From Candidatus Melainabacteria bacterium (GTDB lineage Bacteria; Cyanobacteriota; Vampirovibrionia; Obscuribacterales; Obscuribacteraceae): 64,000 bases of DNA. Positions 9,578 to 17,567 of the stretch are shown piece after piece (the stretch's first letter is position 1; each line of letters opens with the position of its first letter). The notes under the pieces are model-generated. The model was not told the origin of the DNA, made no database searches, and worked only from the letters and a program-made list of their open reading frames with translations. The stretch lies in assembly GCA_003151275.1 (NCBI GenBank), contig PLXC01000128.1, positions 6,672 through 70,671 on the forward strand, written 5' to 3'. Made by a program: the position numbers and the translations under genes.

Positions 9578-10132
9578 TTAGCCTTTCTTCAAATCCCAAA
9601 AATCTTCACCAAGAATATCCCAGGGCAACCGGTGCTCATCGGGATTGTTGGCGTCAAAACATTGATTGACGAAATAAATCATATTGGCCGCCTGGTGGCC
9701 GATGTTAGCTAAGCCGTGTGCTACTCCACGAGGTATGTAGAGCGCTTGAGCACGACCAGCTCCAAGCACGAAGCGCATGTGCTTGTTGTAAGTAGGAGAG
9801 TCTTTGCGCGCGTCAAACAAACCGATCAGCAATCGATCTTGTGGAATTACAAACCAGACATCTTCTTGATTGTAGTGAAGGTGAAACGCTTTGATCGTGC
9901 CAGGCAGCATTTGTGAGTAGGTGGTTTGACGAACCTTGAATTCAGGCAGAATTTGCAGGTTGCCTTGATCGTCGAAGCGTACGATTTCGGCTAGAGCGCC
10001 GCCATCATCCACAAACAGATTGAGGTTGATTAACTGAACACCTTCGATTGTGACTTTCTTTGCATAATCCTGCACAGACAGTTCACTACTGTAGTCCCCG
10101 CCTATAGCGTCTTTAGTCAACGGTTTGAGCAT
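9578..10132 (-). CDS. rfbC: dTDP-4-dehydrorhamnose 3,5-epimerase-like (RmlC family)
   Basis: 184 residues from the ATG at 10132, chosen because the upstream frame (to 10243) has no family-like sequence. Cupin fold: the active-site strand carries KAFHLHYNQEDVWFV (histidine base) and the later strand YIPRGVAHGLANIG. Both match the RmlC pattern, although the first motif departs from the classical RGLHFQ form. Known reaction: epimerisation of dTDP-4-keto-6-deoxy-glucose at C3 and C5 on the way to dTDP-L-rhamnose. Its position between rmlD and a glycosyltransferase and next to rmlA/rmlB supports this role. It could be a variant acting on another 4-keto sugar. Confidence 0.82.
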   Translation of the reverse strand: MLKPLTKDAIGGDYSSELSVQDYAKKVTIEGVQLINLNLFVDDGGALAEIVRFDDQGNLQILPEFKVRQTTYSQMLPGTIKAFHLHYNQEDVWFVIPQDRLLIGLFDARKDSPTYNKHMRFVLGAGRAQALYIPRGVAHGLANIGHQAANMIYFVNQCFDANNPDEHRLPWDILGEDFWDLKKG

Positions 10133-10230
10133 TAGAAATAAGCGCCCTTTCAGAAAAGTTGTGCTGCTTTGGAGCAAATGACAAGACGATAGGATAGCAG
10201 CCCGGACCCGCTCTAGTCCAGACCTTGTGT

Positions 10231-10377
10231 CTAGTTTAAGCACTCCGCCGACATCAGTAGTTTTGGGTCATCCGCGCAAAGCCGCTCAATGTGCGCGTAT
10301 ACGGCGCGCTTGTTGCGCGGATTTTTCGCTTCGATAAGTTTAACGCTTGTGGCTTGCCGTTCGCCTTCGATGGCGGA
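10231..10377 (-). other. In-frame open extension after the rmlD stop
   Basis: Directly after the rmlD TAG (10378-10380), the same frame stays open for 48 codons to a TAG at 10231. It reads SAIEGERQATSVKLIEA, then KNPRNKRAVYAHIERL and CADDPKLLMSAECLN. The sequence looks protein-like (amphipathic, charged). It may be a remnant of a neighbouring gene or chance; rmlD itself is full length without it. No start codon with a ribosome-binding site is seen. Confidence 0.3.
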
Positions 10378-11247
10378 CTACTTTGGGGCTGTTTCCTTCT
10401 GACCAGTATGAAGCTGCATGTAGGTATTTAGCGACTCTTGCCATGGCGGAAGTTCACGCCCGATCGTATTTATCAAAGTTGTCTTGTCCAAAACTGAGTA
10501 TTTGGGGCGTGTGGCTGGGCGCGGCATATCTTTAGTGGCGATCGGAATAATTTCATTGTCCCGCTTGCGAAGAATTTCTTTTGCAAAGTCGTACCAGCTT
10601 GTGACGCCATCATCGGTGCCGTGATAGATGCCCCAGCGTCCAGTCGTAATCAAATCTGCCACCGTTTCGGACAAGCTGAGAGTGCATGTTGGCGTACCGA
10701 TTTGATCGGATACGACGCGCAGCGTTTTGCGATCGTCGGCCATCGACAAAATGGTGTCGACGAAATTTTTCCCGTTGGGACCATATAGCCAACTGGTGCG
10801 GACAATGTAGAAGCGCGAAAGATGACGTTGAACAGCCTTTTCACCAGCTAATTTGCTCTTTCCGTAAATCGACAAAGGGCGCGTCGCATCCCAAGGATTG
10901 TACGGCTGATTTTGTTCGCCATCAAAAACATAATCGGAGCTGAAATACAGCATCGGCGTTTCAAATATATTGCATGCGACAGCTAAGTTCTCTGTGCCAT
11001 AGCCGTTGATGTGATAGGCCAAAGCCGGCTCAGATTCGGCTTGATCGACTTTCGTGAAAGCGCCGCAGTGAATGATCAGATCGGGAGCTTCTTCTTCGAT
11101 CACTTCCAGACATTGCGAGTAATTCGTGACGTCTAAGCGCTCTTTCGGCACACTGACGACATCATGACCTCGTGATACTAGACAAGCAGACAGTGATTGA
11201 CCCAACATGCCACCAGCGCCGGTGACCAATAGTTTCATCGTTTCCAT
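10378..11247 (-). CDS. rfbD: dTDP-4-dehydrorhamnose reductase
   Basis: 289 residues, the usual family length. N-terminal Rossmann motif TGAGGMLGQSL; substrate and catalytic region FSSDYVFDG and the SDR pair YGKSKLAGE (Tyr/Lys); C-terminal substrate-binding region with YDFAKEIL and RPKYSVLD. Two starts are possible (METMKLL or MKLL, three codons apart). Reaction: NAD(P)H-dependent reduction of dTDP-4-keto-L-rhamnose to dTDP-L-rhamnose in the cytoplasm. It follows rmlB after 155 bp that hold hairpins. A small perfect hairpin (11255-11269) lies just upstream of the start. Confidence 0.94.
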   Translation of the reverse strand: METMKLLVTGAGGMLGQSLSACLVSRGHDVVSVPKERLDVTNYSQCLEVIEEEAPDLIIHCGAFTKVDQAESEPALAYHINGYGTENLAVACNIFETPMLYFSSDYVFDGEQNQPYNPWDATRPLSIYGKSKLAGEKAVQRHLSRFYIVRTSWLYGPNGKNFVDTILSMADDRKTLRVVSDQIGTPTCTLSLSETVADLITTGRWGIYHGTDDGVTSWYDFAKEILRKRDNEIIPIATKDMPRPATRPKYSVLDKTTLINTIGRELPPWQESLNTYMQLHTGQKETAPK

Positions 11248-11254
11248 TTAGATC

Positions 11255-11269
11255 CGTGGCAAAGCCACG
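11255..11269. repeat. Short perfect hairpin upstream of rmlD
   Basis: CGTGGC-AAA-GCCACG, 8 bp before the rmlD ATG on the minus strand, within a GC-rich block. It could affect translation initiation of rmlD, or be part of a dispersed intergenic repeat. Confidence 0.4.
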
Positions 11270-11361
11270 CCTCCGCCTTCAAGTGCTGCACAGACAGTTG
11301 ACATAATACCAAGTTCTGGCGCCCTAGAAATGGAGCACGAATTTTTAATCCACCCCGAAAC

Positions 11362-11403
11362 GAGAAATGGAGCGGCGGTTAAGATAACCGCGCTCCATTT
11401 CTC
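11362..11403. terminator. 19-bp stem hairpin immediately after rmlB
   Basis: The arm at 11362-11381 (GAGAAATGGAGCG...) pairs with 11385-11403 through 19 base pairs with one bulged G and an AGA triloop. It abuts the rmlB stop codon (11403-11405). There is no clear T-run on the minus strand, so it is either a transcript-stabilising 3' element or a dispersed palindromic repeat. The word GAAATGGAGC recurs near 11329 and 34042. Confidence 0.6.
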
Positions 11404-12452
11404 TAAACGACAGTCGCAGTTGCTACTGGAACGACAAAAGGCGCGAAATCCGGCTGCTTAGTTACAGCGTTCAGCCATGACTGGTTGGTCTTGTACCAGG
11501 CGATAGTCTGGTAGATGCCTGTTTCAAAGGTATGCACCGGCTTCCAACCAAGTTCATTCTGAATCTTCGTGGAATCAATCGCGTATCGGCGATCGTGTCC
11601 GAGTCGATCTTCTACATATTTGATCAGCTCAGGACCTTTGCCTAATTCTTTAAGAACCAGTTGGGTGATTTGCATATTGGTGCGTTCGTTATTGCCGCCA
11701 ATGTTGTAGACCTCGCCAGCCTGACCTTTATGGAATGCCAGGTCGATAGCTCGGCAGTGGTCTTCGACATGCAACCAATCGCGGACGTTGAGACCGTCTC
11801 CATAAACTGGCACTTGTTTGTTTACGAAGCAATTGGTGATGAATAGAGGAATTAGCTTCTCTGGATGCTGATAAGGTCCATAGTTATTGGAGCAACGAGT
11901 AATCACTGCTGGGAATCCAAAAGTATGGAAGTAGGCCCGGCACAATAAATCCGCAGCGGCCTTACTAGCTGAATAAGGGCTGTTTGCAGCAAGTGGAGTT
12001 TCTTCGGTGAATAAGCCGGTTGGTCCAAGTGAGCCATAAACTTCGTCTGTCGAGACTTGCACATACTTGATTCGGAATCCACCGGTGGGAAGTTTGCCGT
12101 GCTTGTAAGCTGCCTCAAGCAACACTTGAGTGCCCATAACGTTGGTGTGCACAAATACTGCAGGATCAGAAATTGAACGATCAACGTGGCTTTCCGCTGC
12201 TAAGTTGATCACGCCATCGATGGGTCCGAACCGCTTTCCAGAAACGATGTCGTTGACCACGTTTGGATCTTCGATTCTGCCTTTGACGAATTTATATCTT
12301 GGGTTGTTAGTAACTTCAGACAGATTTTCCGGGTGTCCCGCGTAGGTAACAGCGTCTAAATTGATGATTGTGTAGTCAGGGTGATTATTCAACAGATAGC
12401 GAACCAGATTGCTTCCAATGAAGCCTAGTCCGCCGGTGATGAGTAACTGCAT
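11403..12452 (-). CDS. rfbB: dTDP-glucose 4,6-dehydratase
   Basis: 349 residues with ribosome-binding AGGA before the ATG. Rossmann motif ITGGLGFIGSNLVRYL at the N-terminus; STDEVYGSLG (catalytic Thr-Asp-Glu), YSASKAAAD (Tyr/Lys pair) and RCSNNYGPYQHPEKLIPLFI are diagnostic of the RmlB subfamily. Reaction: dTDP-glucose to dTDP-4-keto-6-deoxy-glucose using bound NAD+. It lies between rmlA and rmlD on the minus strand. The 168-bp gap upstream may hold its own promoter. Confidence 0.96.
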   Translation of the reverse strand: MQLLITGGLGFIGSNLVRYLLNNHPDYTIINLDAVTYAGHPENLSEVTNNPRYKFVKGRIEDPNVVNDIVSGKRFGPIDGVINLAAESHVDRSISDPAVFVHTNVMGTQVLLEAAYKHGKLPTGGFRIKYVQVSTDEVYGSLGPTGLFTEETPLAANSPYSASKAAADLLCRAYFHTFGFPAVITRCSNNYGPYQHPEKLIPLFITNCFVNKQVPVYGDGLNVRDWLHVEDHCRAIDLAFHKGQAGEVYNIGGNNERTNMQITQLVLKELGKGPELIKYVEDRLGHDRRYAIDSTKIQNELGWKPVHTFETGIYQTIAWYKTNQSWLNAVTKQPDFAPFVVPVATATVV

Positions 12453-12620
12453 TTAGTATTCCTCGCTGTATCCCGAAAGCTTGACAACTACAACTGTTTC
12501 CAGTCGTCATGAGTGATTGTCCAGTGACAACCCCTTCGTGGTCAACGTAAGAGAAATAATCTGCGCACTATCCGGTGTGAATCTTGTTTAATGAAGTTGC
12601 CAAGCCTGAATATGTGGCGC

Positions 12621-13697
12621 CTAAACGACTTCAACTTTACTGTCATCACCGATCATTAATCTAAACGCAATCGGTTTGCTGTTGCTTCTTTTCAGTTCAA
12701 CGTTTACGCCGATCAGGCTGTCTTCGATGCGTCCGTGGAAATCGATGATCTGACAGTGCTCGCGCAAAATGCAGTGCTCGATTTCGGCATGAGTGACGCG
12801 GGCACCATCACCTATGGATGTGAATGGACCGACGTAGCTGTCTTCGAGCATGCAGTCCTCGCCGATCATGGCGGGACCGCGGACTGTGCAATTCTTTAAG
12901 ACGCTGCCTTTTCCGATGTGAACACGTCCTGAGATCCTTGAGCCACTATCCGTGGTGCCAAGCATGGAGACATCTGTCATTTCGTCAAGAACGACTCGAT
13001 TGGCTTCGAGCATGTCGTCTTTCTTTCCTGTGTCTAGCCACCAGCTTTTCAGAATGTGACTGTCGACATGATGTCCGGTTGAAATCAACTGCTGAATGGC
13101 ATCTGTGATTTCGAGTTCACCGCGCTTGCTGGGCTTGATTTGGTCGATTGCTGTGTGGATGTTTTTATTGAAAAGGTAAACGCCTACCAGAGCAAGATTT
13201 GATTTCGGATTAGCCGGCTTCTCTTCTAAGCAGAGGATGCGAGTACCGTCTTCGTTTAATTGCGCAACACCAAATGAACTTGGATTAGCAACTTCCTTGA
13301 GAAGTATAAATGCGTCTGCATGCCCTTCTTCAAACCTGGTCACCAGGGGACCGACACCATCTTTGATGAGGTTGTCGCCGAGATACATTACAAACGGATC
13401 TTCACCTAAAAACGGTCTTGCTGTTTTGACTGCGTGCGCTAATCCAAGCGGTTCATCTTGCAAGATGTATTCGATGTGAATGCCCCAGCGACTGCCGTCG
13501 CCTACAGCTTCACGCACATCGTTGCCTGTTTCTGGGCTGATGATGATTGCGATCTCTTTGATACCAGCAGATTTCAACGCTTCGATTCCGTAGAACAGAA
13601 TCGGCTTGTTCGCTACTGGAAGCAGCTGTTTAGCTGCTGTATGTGTAATCGGCCGCATGCGAGTGCCCTTGCCGCCGCTTAAAATTAGTCCCTTCAT
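12621..13697 (-). CDS. rfbA: Glucose-1-phosphate thymidylyltransferase, long form with left-handed beta-helix tail
   Basis: 358 residues. Nucleotidyl-transferase signature LSGGKGTRMRPITHTAAKQL at the N-terminus; FVMYLGDNLI, LCLEEKPANPKSN and ITDAIQQLI follow, with WWLDTGKKDD near 220. From ~250 a hexapeptide-type helix begins (SGRVHIGKGSVLKNC, GPAMIGEDCMLEDSYVGPFTSIGDGA). This is the long RmlA/StrD-like architecture rather than the ~290-residue short form. Reaction: dTTP + glucose-1-phosphate to dTDP-glucose, the first step of dTDP-rhamnose synthesis. It starts 33 bp after the sugar transferase stop and is probably co-transcribed. Confidence 0.93.
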   Translation of the reverse strand: MKGLILSGGKGTRMRPITHTAAKQLLPVANKPILFYGIEALKSAGIKEIAIIISPETGNDVREAVGDGSRWGIHIEYILQDEPLGLAHAVKTARPFLGEDPFVMYLGDNLIKDGVGPLVTRFEEGHADAFILLKEVANPSSFGVAQLNEDGTRILCLEEKPANPKSNLALVGVYLFNKNIHTAIDQIKPSKRGELEITDAIQQLISTGHHVDSHILKSWWLDTGKKDDMLEANRVVLDEMTDVSMLGTTDSGSRISGRVHIGKGSVLKNCTVRGPAMIGEDCMLEDSYVGPFTSIGDGARVTHAEIEHCILREHCQIIDFHGRIEDSLIGVNVELKRSNSKPIAFRLMIGDDSKVEVV

Positions 13698-13730
13698 TTG
13701 TTCGTCCTGTAATCTTGTGGTCGTCAGAAC

Positions 13731-14300
13731 CTAGAATGCGCCACGTTTGCTGACGACAGCACCAAACGTGGAGAAAATAATTTGCCAGTCGAGCCAATAA
13801 TTCCAGTGGTCGCAATACCACTTGTCGGCCTCGACTTTTACATTGTCTGGCAGCTCATCGCGGCCGTTCACTTGAGCCCAACCCGTGATTCCGGGCGGAA
13901 ATCTGAGAACGCCTGATTCTTGCCGCAGCGCCGTTAGCTCGGTCTGATTATACAAAGCTGGGCGCGGTCCAACCAAACTCATCTCGCCTTTAAGGACATT
14001 AACTAATTGCGGAAGCTCATCGAGACTGGTCCTTCGAAGAAACGCACCGACTTTGGTAATTGGGCTGGGGAGCTTGAGCATTTGATCCGTCGGTACGTCT
14101 GGAGTGCCGAAAAACATTGTTCGAAACTTATAAATTTCAAACAATTCTCCATTCAAACCAATCCGCTTTTGTCTAAAAATGACCGGTCCCTTTGAATCAG
14201 CCTTGATTGCAAGTGCAATCACCCCAAGCCAGGGGGCAAGCGCGACAACGGCTGTCAGCGAAATCGCTAAATCTGTTAAACGCTTGAGGGCTTTCAGCAC
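13731..14300 (-). CDS. Polyprenyl-phosphate sugar phosphotransferase (priming sugar transferase)
   Basis: 189 residues: one N-terminal membrane helix (~10-35) and a catalytic domain with [54 protein letters not shown] and [11 protein letters not shown]. These are the hallmark blocks of the bacterial sugar transferase family (WbaP/WcaJ-type catalytic half). Reaction: transfers a sugar-1-phosphate from a nucleotide sugar to undecaprenyl phosphate, starting repeat-unit assembly. Only the short form is present (no N-terminal CoA-binding-like half). First gene of the likely sugar transferase-rmlA unit; the donor sugar cannot be read from sequence. Confidence 0.92.
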   Translation of the reverse strand: MLKALKRLTDLAISLTAVVALAPWLGVIALAIKADSKGPVIFRQKRIGLNGELFEIYKFRTMFFGTPDVPTDQMLKLPSPITKVGAFLRRTSLDELPQLVNVLKGEMSLVGPRPALYNQTELTALRQESGVLRFPPGITGWAQVNGRDELPDNVKVEADKWYCDHWNYWLDWQIIFSTFGAVVSKRGAF

Positions 14301-14374
14301 AACCGACTCCGTGTGTGCGTAGATTGTACGCTCAAGCGCGCTCGGCAGTGCTTGTGTTTATCTCATCGAGCGCT

Positions 14375-15514
14375 CTAGGAGACCAATTCGTCGACGAGTT
14401 GATTGAGAGGAACGAACTTCGCTGTTAGCTTCCGATAAGTGCGCAAAAACGGCTGCGTAACATCGTGACACACAATCAAGTTCTCTCCACTCGGATACTG
14501 CCTTCTGAACGCTTGCAAACCGGTTGGATCGTATTCGGACATCGCCCAGGCGCAATCGATAGCTGTGGGCGTGTGGATGCGCCTGGCGAAGATGAAGTCG
14601 ACTTCGTGATTCCTTTTGTCTCGCCAGTAATAAAACTGCCGTGTTTGCAGGCTTGCGTGCAGTTCATTGAGAACGAAGTGCTTCCACATCGGACCTAAAT
14701 CCGATCGACGGAGCTGATTCCAGCCGCGATGGAACGCGACAAAGCCTGTATCGAAGCCATAAACCTTAGGTGCGGCTATTATTTCGGTTGACCGCCTGGA
14801 ATTGAACGGTCGGAGAAGATTGGCAAAATACGTCTTTTCCAAAACAGACAAATAGTTTGTGATCGTTGTGCGACTGACGCCACAGGGTTCGGCATACTTC
14901 GTTGCCTCGAATATTTGCCCGCTGTCGATCATCAGCATCTCGGCAAACTTCTGCAGCGATGCTTTTCGCTCAAGGCGAAACATACTTTGAATTGAATTGA
15001 ACCAGAATTCGTCCATCCACTGCTGGAATTCTCGTTCAGGAAAGCCTTCTGCCAGGAAGAAAGGAGGGAGCCCACCTCGCAGGAATCGCTGCTGCAAATC
15101 GTGTTGCAGAAAGTCGGAAAGATCAGCGCTTACCATGGGTGTTAGCCACAGCTCTTCGATTCGTTCTTCGGATAAGTCTTTGTCGGCAGCGACCAGCGAG
15201 AGCGACGCTGAACTCGTCGCAATGATCCTGATTTGCGGATAGACCTGCCGGGCTAAAGAAAGGAGCGCAATTGGGTTAACCACACGATTGATTTCGTCGA
15301 AAACAACGCGCCCTTCCCCGATGCGAGCGAAAAATTCAAGCGGATGTTCAAGCATTCGGCGCACACTTGGAAGTGTGCAGTCGAAGTACTCGACCCCTGG
15401 AAGGTTTTGAACAATTAGACTTTTGCCCGAATGCGGCACACCCGAAAACCAAATGGCATTGCCGCGCTGCCAGCTTTCTTCGACTTTTCGGAACCAAAAG
15501 CTTCGGTTTTTCAT
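14375..15514 (-). CDS. AAA-type ATPase with DUF4143 C-terminal region
   Basis: 379 residues. P-loop GVPHSGKS near residue 24, Walker B-like VVFDEI near 75. The sensor-like IIATSSASLS leads into LTPMVSADLSDFLQ, and the DUF4143 region starts around 200 (TNYLSVLEKTYFANLLRPFN, KVYGFDTGFVAF). The C-terminus resembles a PD-(D/E)xK fold (FVLNELHA, HEVDFIFA, AIDCAW), but the usual lysine after the acidic-x pair is Ala here, so nuclease activity is doubtful. Family roles are poorly known; members are widespread solitary ATPases. It lies upstream of the glycan operon on the same strand but is probably unrelated. Confidence 0.85.
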   Translation of the reverse strand: MKNRSFWFRKVEESWQRGNAIWFSGVPHSGKSLIVQNLPGVEYFDCTLPSVRRMLEHPLEFFARIGEGRVVFDEINRVVNPIALLSLARQVYPQIRIIATSSASLSLVAADKDLSEERIEELWLTPMVSADLSDFLQHDLQQRFLRGGLPPFFLAEGFPEREFQQWMDEFWFNSIQSMFRLERKASLQKFAEMLMIDSGQIFEATKYAEPCGVSRTTITNYLSVLEKTYFANLLRPFNSRRSTEIIAAPKVYGFDTGFVAFHRGWNQLRRSDLGPMWKHFVLNELHASLQTRQFYYWRDKRNHEVDFIFARRIHTPTAIDCAWAMSEYDPTGLQAFRRQYPSGENLIVCHDVTQPFLRTYRKLTAKFVPLNQLVDELVS

Positions 15515-16088
15515 ACCCTGAGTCTTGCATGTGGTTGCGCCAAACGCAAGACGGATTTGTTCTGGTGCGCCTGCAATTTCCTGCTCGAATTGTCCATGCG
15601 GAAATAGTAACTATATTTGGGGCATTCAAGCGAGGAGCAGGAAGAGCAAGCTGGACTTTCAGCCAGGCAATAACCCACGGCAGCCTGCTTTAGCCAAGTG
15701 ACAAACTGTGGGCTGAGTTGAAATTGAGAAATGTCGACGGTAAGTGCTACTAAACACGATTTATCTTTCGTTTAGATAATTATAACTTTTAGAGTTGTTG
15801 ATATTGAATAACGCTACTAAACGCAAAGCCCAATTCGTCTGGAAATAAATGACAGATTGGTTATTTGATGTCGATTGGTAGCACTTTATGATTGAGTATA
15901 GCTGCTTGCTCTGACAAATTCTGCTGCCAAAGGGTGTTTTTGTTGATTAGTGCTACTAGATGCAACCTTGAGATGGTGGATTGGAAAGATCTGCGACTAA
16001 ACGGTTATTGTCAATCGTTTGGTAACACTTTTCGCCAGAGTTTTACAAGCATTTATTGGCTAAAATGATTCTGCAATTTAAAGAAGCC
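15515..16088. repeat. Gene-free region with six copies of a GTGCTACTAAAC-like motif
   Basis: About 570 bp with no credible gene. From 15744 to 16032 a 12-15 bp word recurs: GTGCTACTAAACACG (15744), CGCTACTAAACGC (15812), AGTGCTACTAGATGC (15949) and CTGCGACTAAACGG (15991) in one direction; TTGGTAGCACTTT (15875) and TTTGGTAACACTTTT (16018) in the other. Several copies contain the dyad TAGT-n3-ACTA. Spacing is irregular (~60-75 bp). It lies upstream of the plus-strand GT2 gene, so a regulator-binding array is possible; it could also be decayed mobile DNA. Confidence 0.5.
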
Positions 16089-16988
16089 ATGAATCTATCA
16101 ATAATCATTGTTAGTTGGAATACTCGAGAGCTTTTGCGATCCTGTTTAGCTGCTCTCAAGTCCGAAATTGATCGACCAGCAAACATGCTGGACGGTACGA
16201 CCGAAGTTTTTCTGGTGGACAACGCCTCTAAAGACGATTCCGCTCAGATGGTAAGTGAGAATTTTCCATGGGTGAAGTTGATTGCCAATTCCGACAATCT
16301 GGGATTTGCCGCTGCAAACAACCAAGCCATTAAGCAATCAAGCGGACGTTTGATCCTCTTACTCAATCCTGACACCGAAGTCCAACCTTCATCAATCAAG
16401 ATTCTTGTCGACTTCTTAGAGAAGCATCCGCAAGCTGGAGTGGTGGCTCCGCAACTTTTGAACACGGATCGTTCTATACAAAGATCATGTCGTGCCTTTC
16501 CCACCTTTAATGGAATGCTTTTCGAGCTAATGGGGCTGAGCAAGATTTTTCCGGACCAGCCGAAATTTCGCGAATATAAAATGCTCGACTGGAATCATGA
16601 TGATGAGCGAGAAGTGGATCAGCCGGAAGGCGCGTGCTTGATGATCAAGCGCGAAGTTATCGATCAGGTCGGCACTTTGGACGAAGGCTTTTGGATGCTC
16701 TTCGAAGAAGTCGACTGGTGTTATCGTGTCAAAGGCCACGGTTGGCAAATCTGGTTTACGCCCACGGCTCAAGTGGTGCACCACTACGGGCAATCGATCA
16801 AGCAGGTTAAAGCGAAGATGATTTTATCTTCGCATCGTGGACTTTATCGGTTTTGGAAAAAGCACTATCGAAAGGGGCGTTGGTATTTGGATGCACCAGC
16901 ATATGCCGGCCTCATGAGTTTGGCCTATCTTCGCATCGCTAGCTTTCACTTGCGAGGTGGAAAACAGATAGCGCCCAAGTCGTCGTGA
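16089..16988 (+). CDS. GT2 family glycosyltransferase (rhamnosyltransferase-like)
   Basis: 299 residues from the ATG at 16089, where the GT2 strand LSIIIVSWNTRELL begins; starts at 16056 (TTG) and 16065 are in frame but add no family sequence. GT-A fold: VDNASKDDSA, NSDNLGFAAANN, then LLLNPDTEV (metal-binding acidic motif), EGACLMIKREV and GFWMLFEEVDWCYR (catalytic region), as in the WbbL/rhamnosyltransferase-like subgroup. Likely transfers a sugar, possibly rhamnose, from a nucleotide donor in the cytoplasm. Although divergent from the rml operon, its proximity suggests the same pathway. Confidence 0.9.
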   Translation: MNLSIIIVSWNTRELLRSCLAALKSEIDRPANMLDGTTEVFLVDNASKDDSAQMVSENFPWVKLIANSDNLGFAAANNQAIKQSSGRLILLLNPDTEVQPSSIKILVDFLEKHPQAGVVAPQLLNTDRSIQRSCRAFPTFNGMLFELMGLSKIFPDQPKFREYKMLDWNHDDEREVDQPEGACLMIKREVIDQVGTLDEGFWMLFEEVDWCYRVKGHGWQIWFTPTAQVVHHYGQSIKQVKAKMILSSHRGLYRFWKKHYRKGRWYLDAPAYAGLMSLAYLRIASFHLRGGKQIAPKSS

Positions 16989-17131
16989 TTCTATGTCGTG
17001 AGCATTTAGACTGTTTTGTCGATCACGATTTCAATTTCTTTCTCAATCTCTTATCTAAATTTTTCCAAAATGATTGAACTAATTCTTTCCACTGAACGTT
17101 TTTCTTAATAGGAGAACAATGGAGGAAGGTT

Positions 17132-17281
17132 ATGACACTCGAAGATTTATGCCTCGCATCCGGAATTTGTTTTGTGTTGCTCTACGCGGTTACTTTGGTT
17201 GCCAATTGTTTAATTGTAATTGACCATCGCAACCGAGAGTTAGCCCTGCACCGAATCCGGTGCCCCAACAGACGTCCGTAA
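17132..17281 (+). CDS. 49-residue single-pass membrane peptide
   Basis: A short gene with a strong Shine-Dalgarno (GGAGGAAGG, 2-3 bases before ATG). It starts MTLEDLCLASGICFVLLYA, continues with a membrane segment (~8-30) and ends in a basic, Arg-rich tail (DHRNRELALHRIRCPNRRP). The N-terminus is acidic and the tail positive, so the C-terminus should face the cytoplasm. I do not recognise it. Its last codons run into the 31-bp tandem repeats. Size and layout resemble small regulatory or toxin-like membrane peptides, but no antitoxin or antisense RNA is evident. Confidence 0.5.
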   Translation: MTLEDLCLASGICFVLLYAVTLVANCLIVIDHRNRELALHRIRCPNRRP

Positions 17282-17364
17282 TAATATTCAGTCCCATGCC
17301 ATACGCCCGCACTGATATTCGGCGCTGCTACATACGTCCACGCTAATATTCGGCGCCGCCCCGC
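17272..17364. repeat. Three degenerate 31-bp tandem repeats
   Basis: Units at 17272-17302, 17303-17333 and 17334-17364 share ACG(T/C)CC at the start and (T/G)AATATTC(G/A)G(C) in the middle; units 2 and 3 are closest. There is no spacer, so it is not CRISPR. The first unit overlaps the stop of the small membrane peptide gene. Possible mRNA 3' element or protein-binding array. Confidence 0.6.
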
Positions 17365-17479
17365 CTCATGCCCTCATACCTATACGGCCGGGGAGGTGGA
17401 TAGCTGTCTTGCTTTTTTTTGTTGTTGCATTGTTGCATTTGTCGTTTAACAACTCCATAACAACTTAATCGTATCTTCC

Positions 17480-17507
17480 TTGACAACGGCGGCGGTTGCG
17501 ATATGCA
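17480..17507 (+). promoter_or_regulatory. Possible sigma70-type promoter for the 731-residue protein
   Basis: A perfect -35 (TTGACA, 17480-17485) and a weak -10 (TATGCA, 17502-17507) separated by 16 bp, 60 bp upstream of the ATG at 17568. The ribosome-binding site is GAGGAGT. Match to the -10 consensus is only partial. Confidence 0.35.
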
Positions 17508-17567
17508 GCCAACTTGAACTAATCACCCCTTACTAAAAAATTAAATGCGAACCTGAGGAGTACTGAG

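Noticed and set aside
17272..17364. Possible CRISPR array
   Set aside because: The 31-bp units are directly adjacent and degenerate, without unique spacers, and no cas gene is near.
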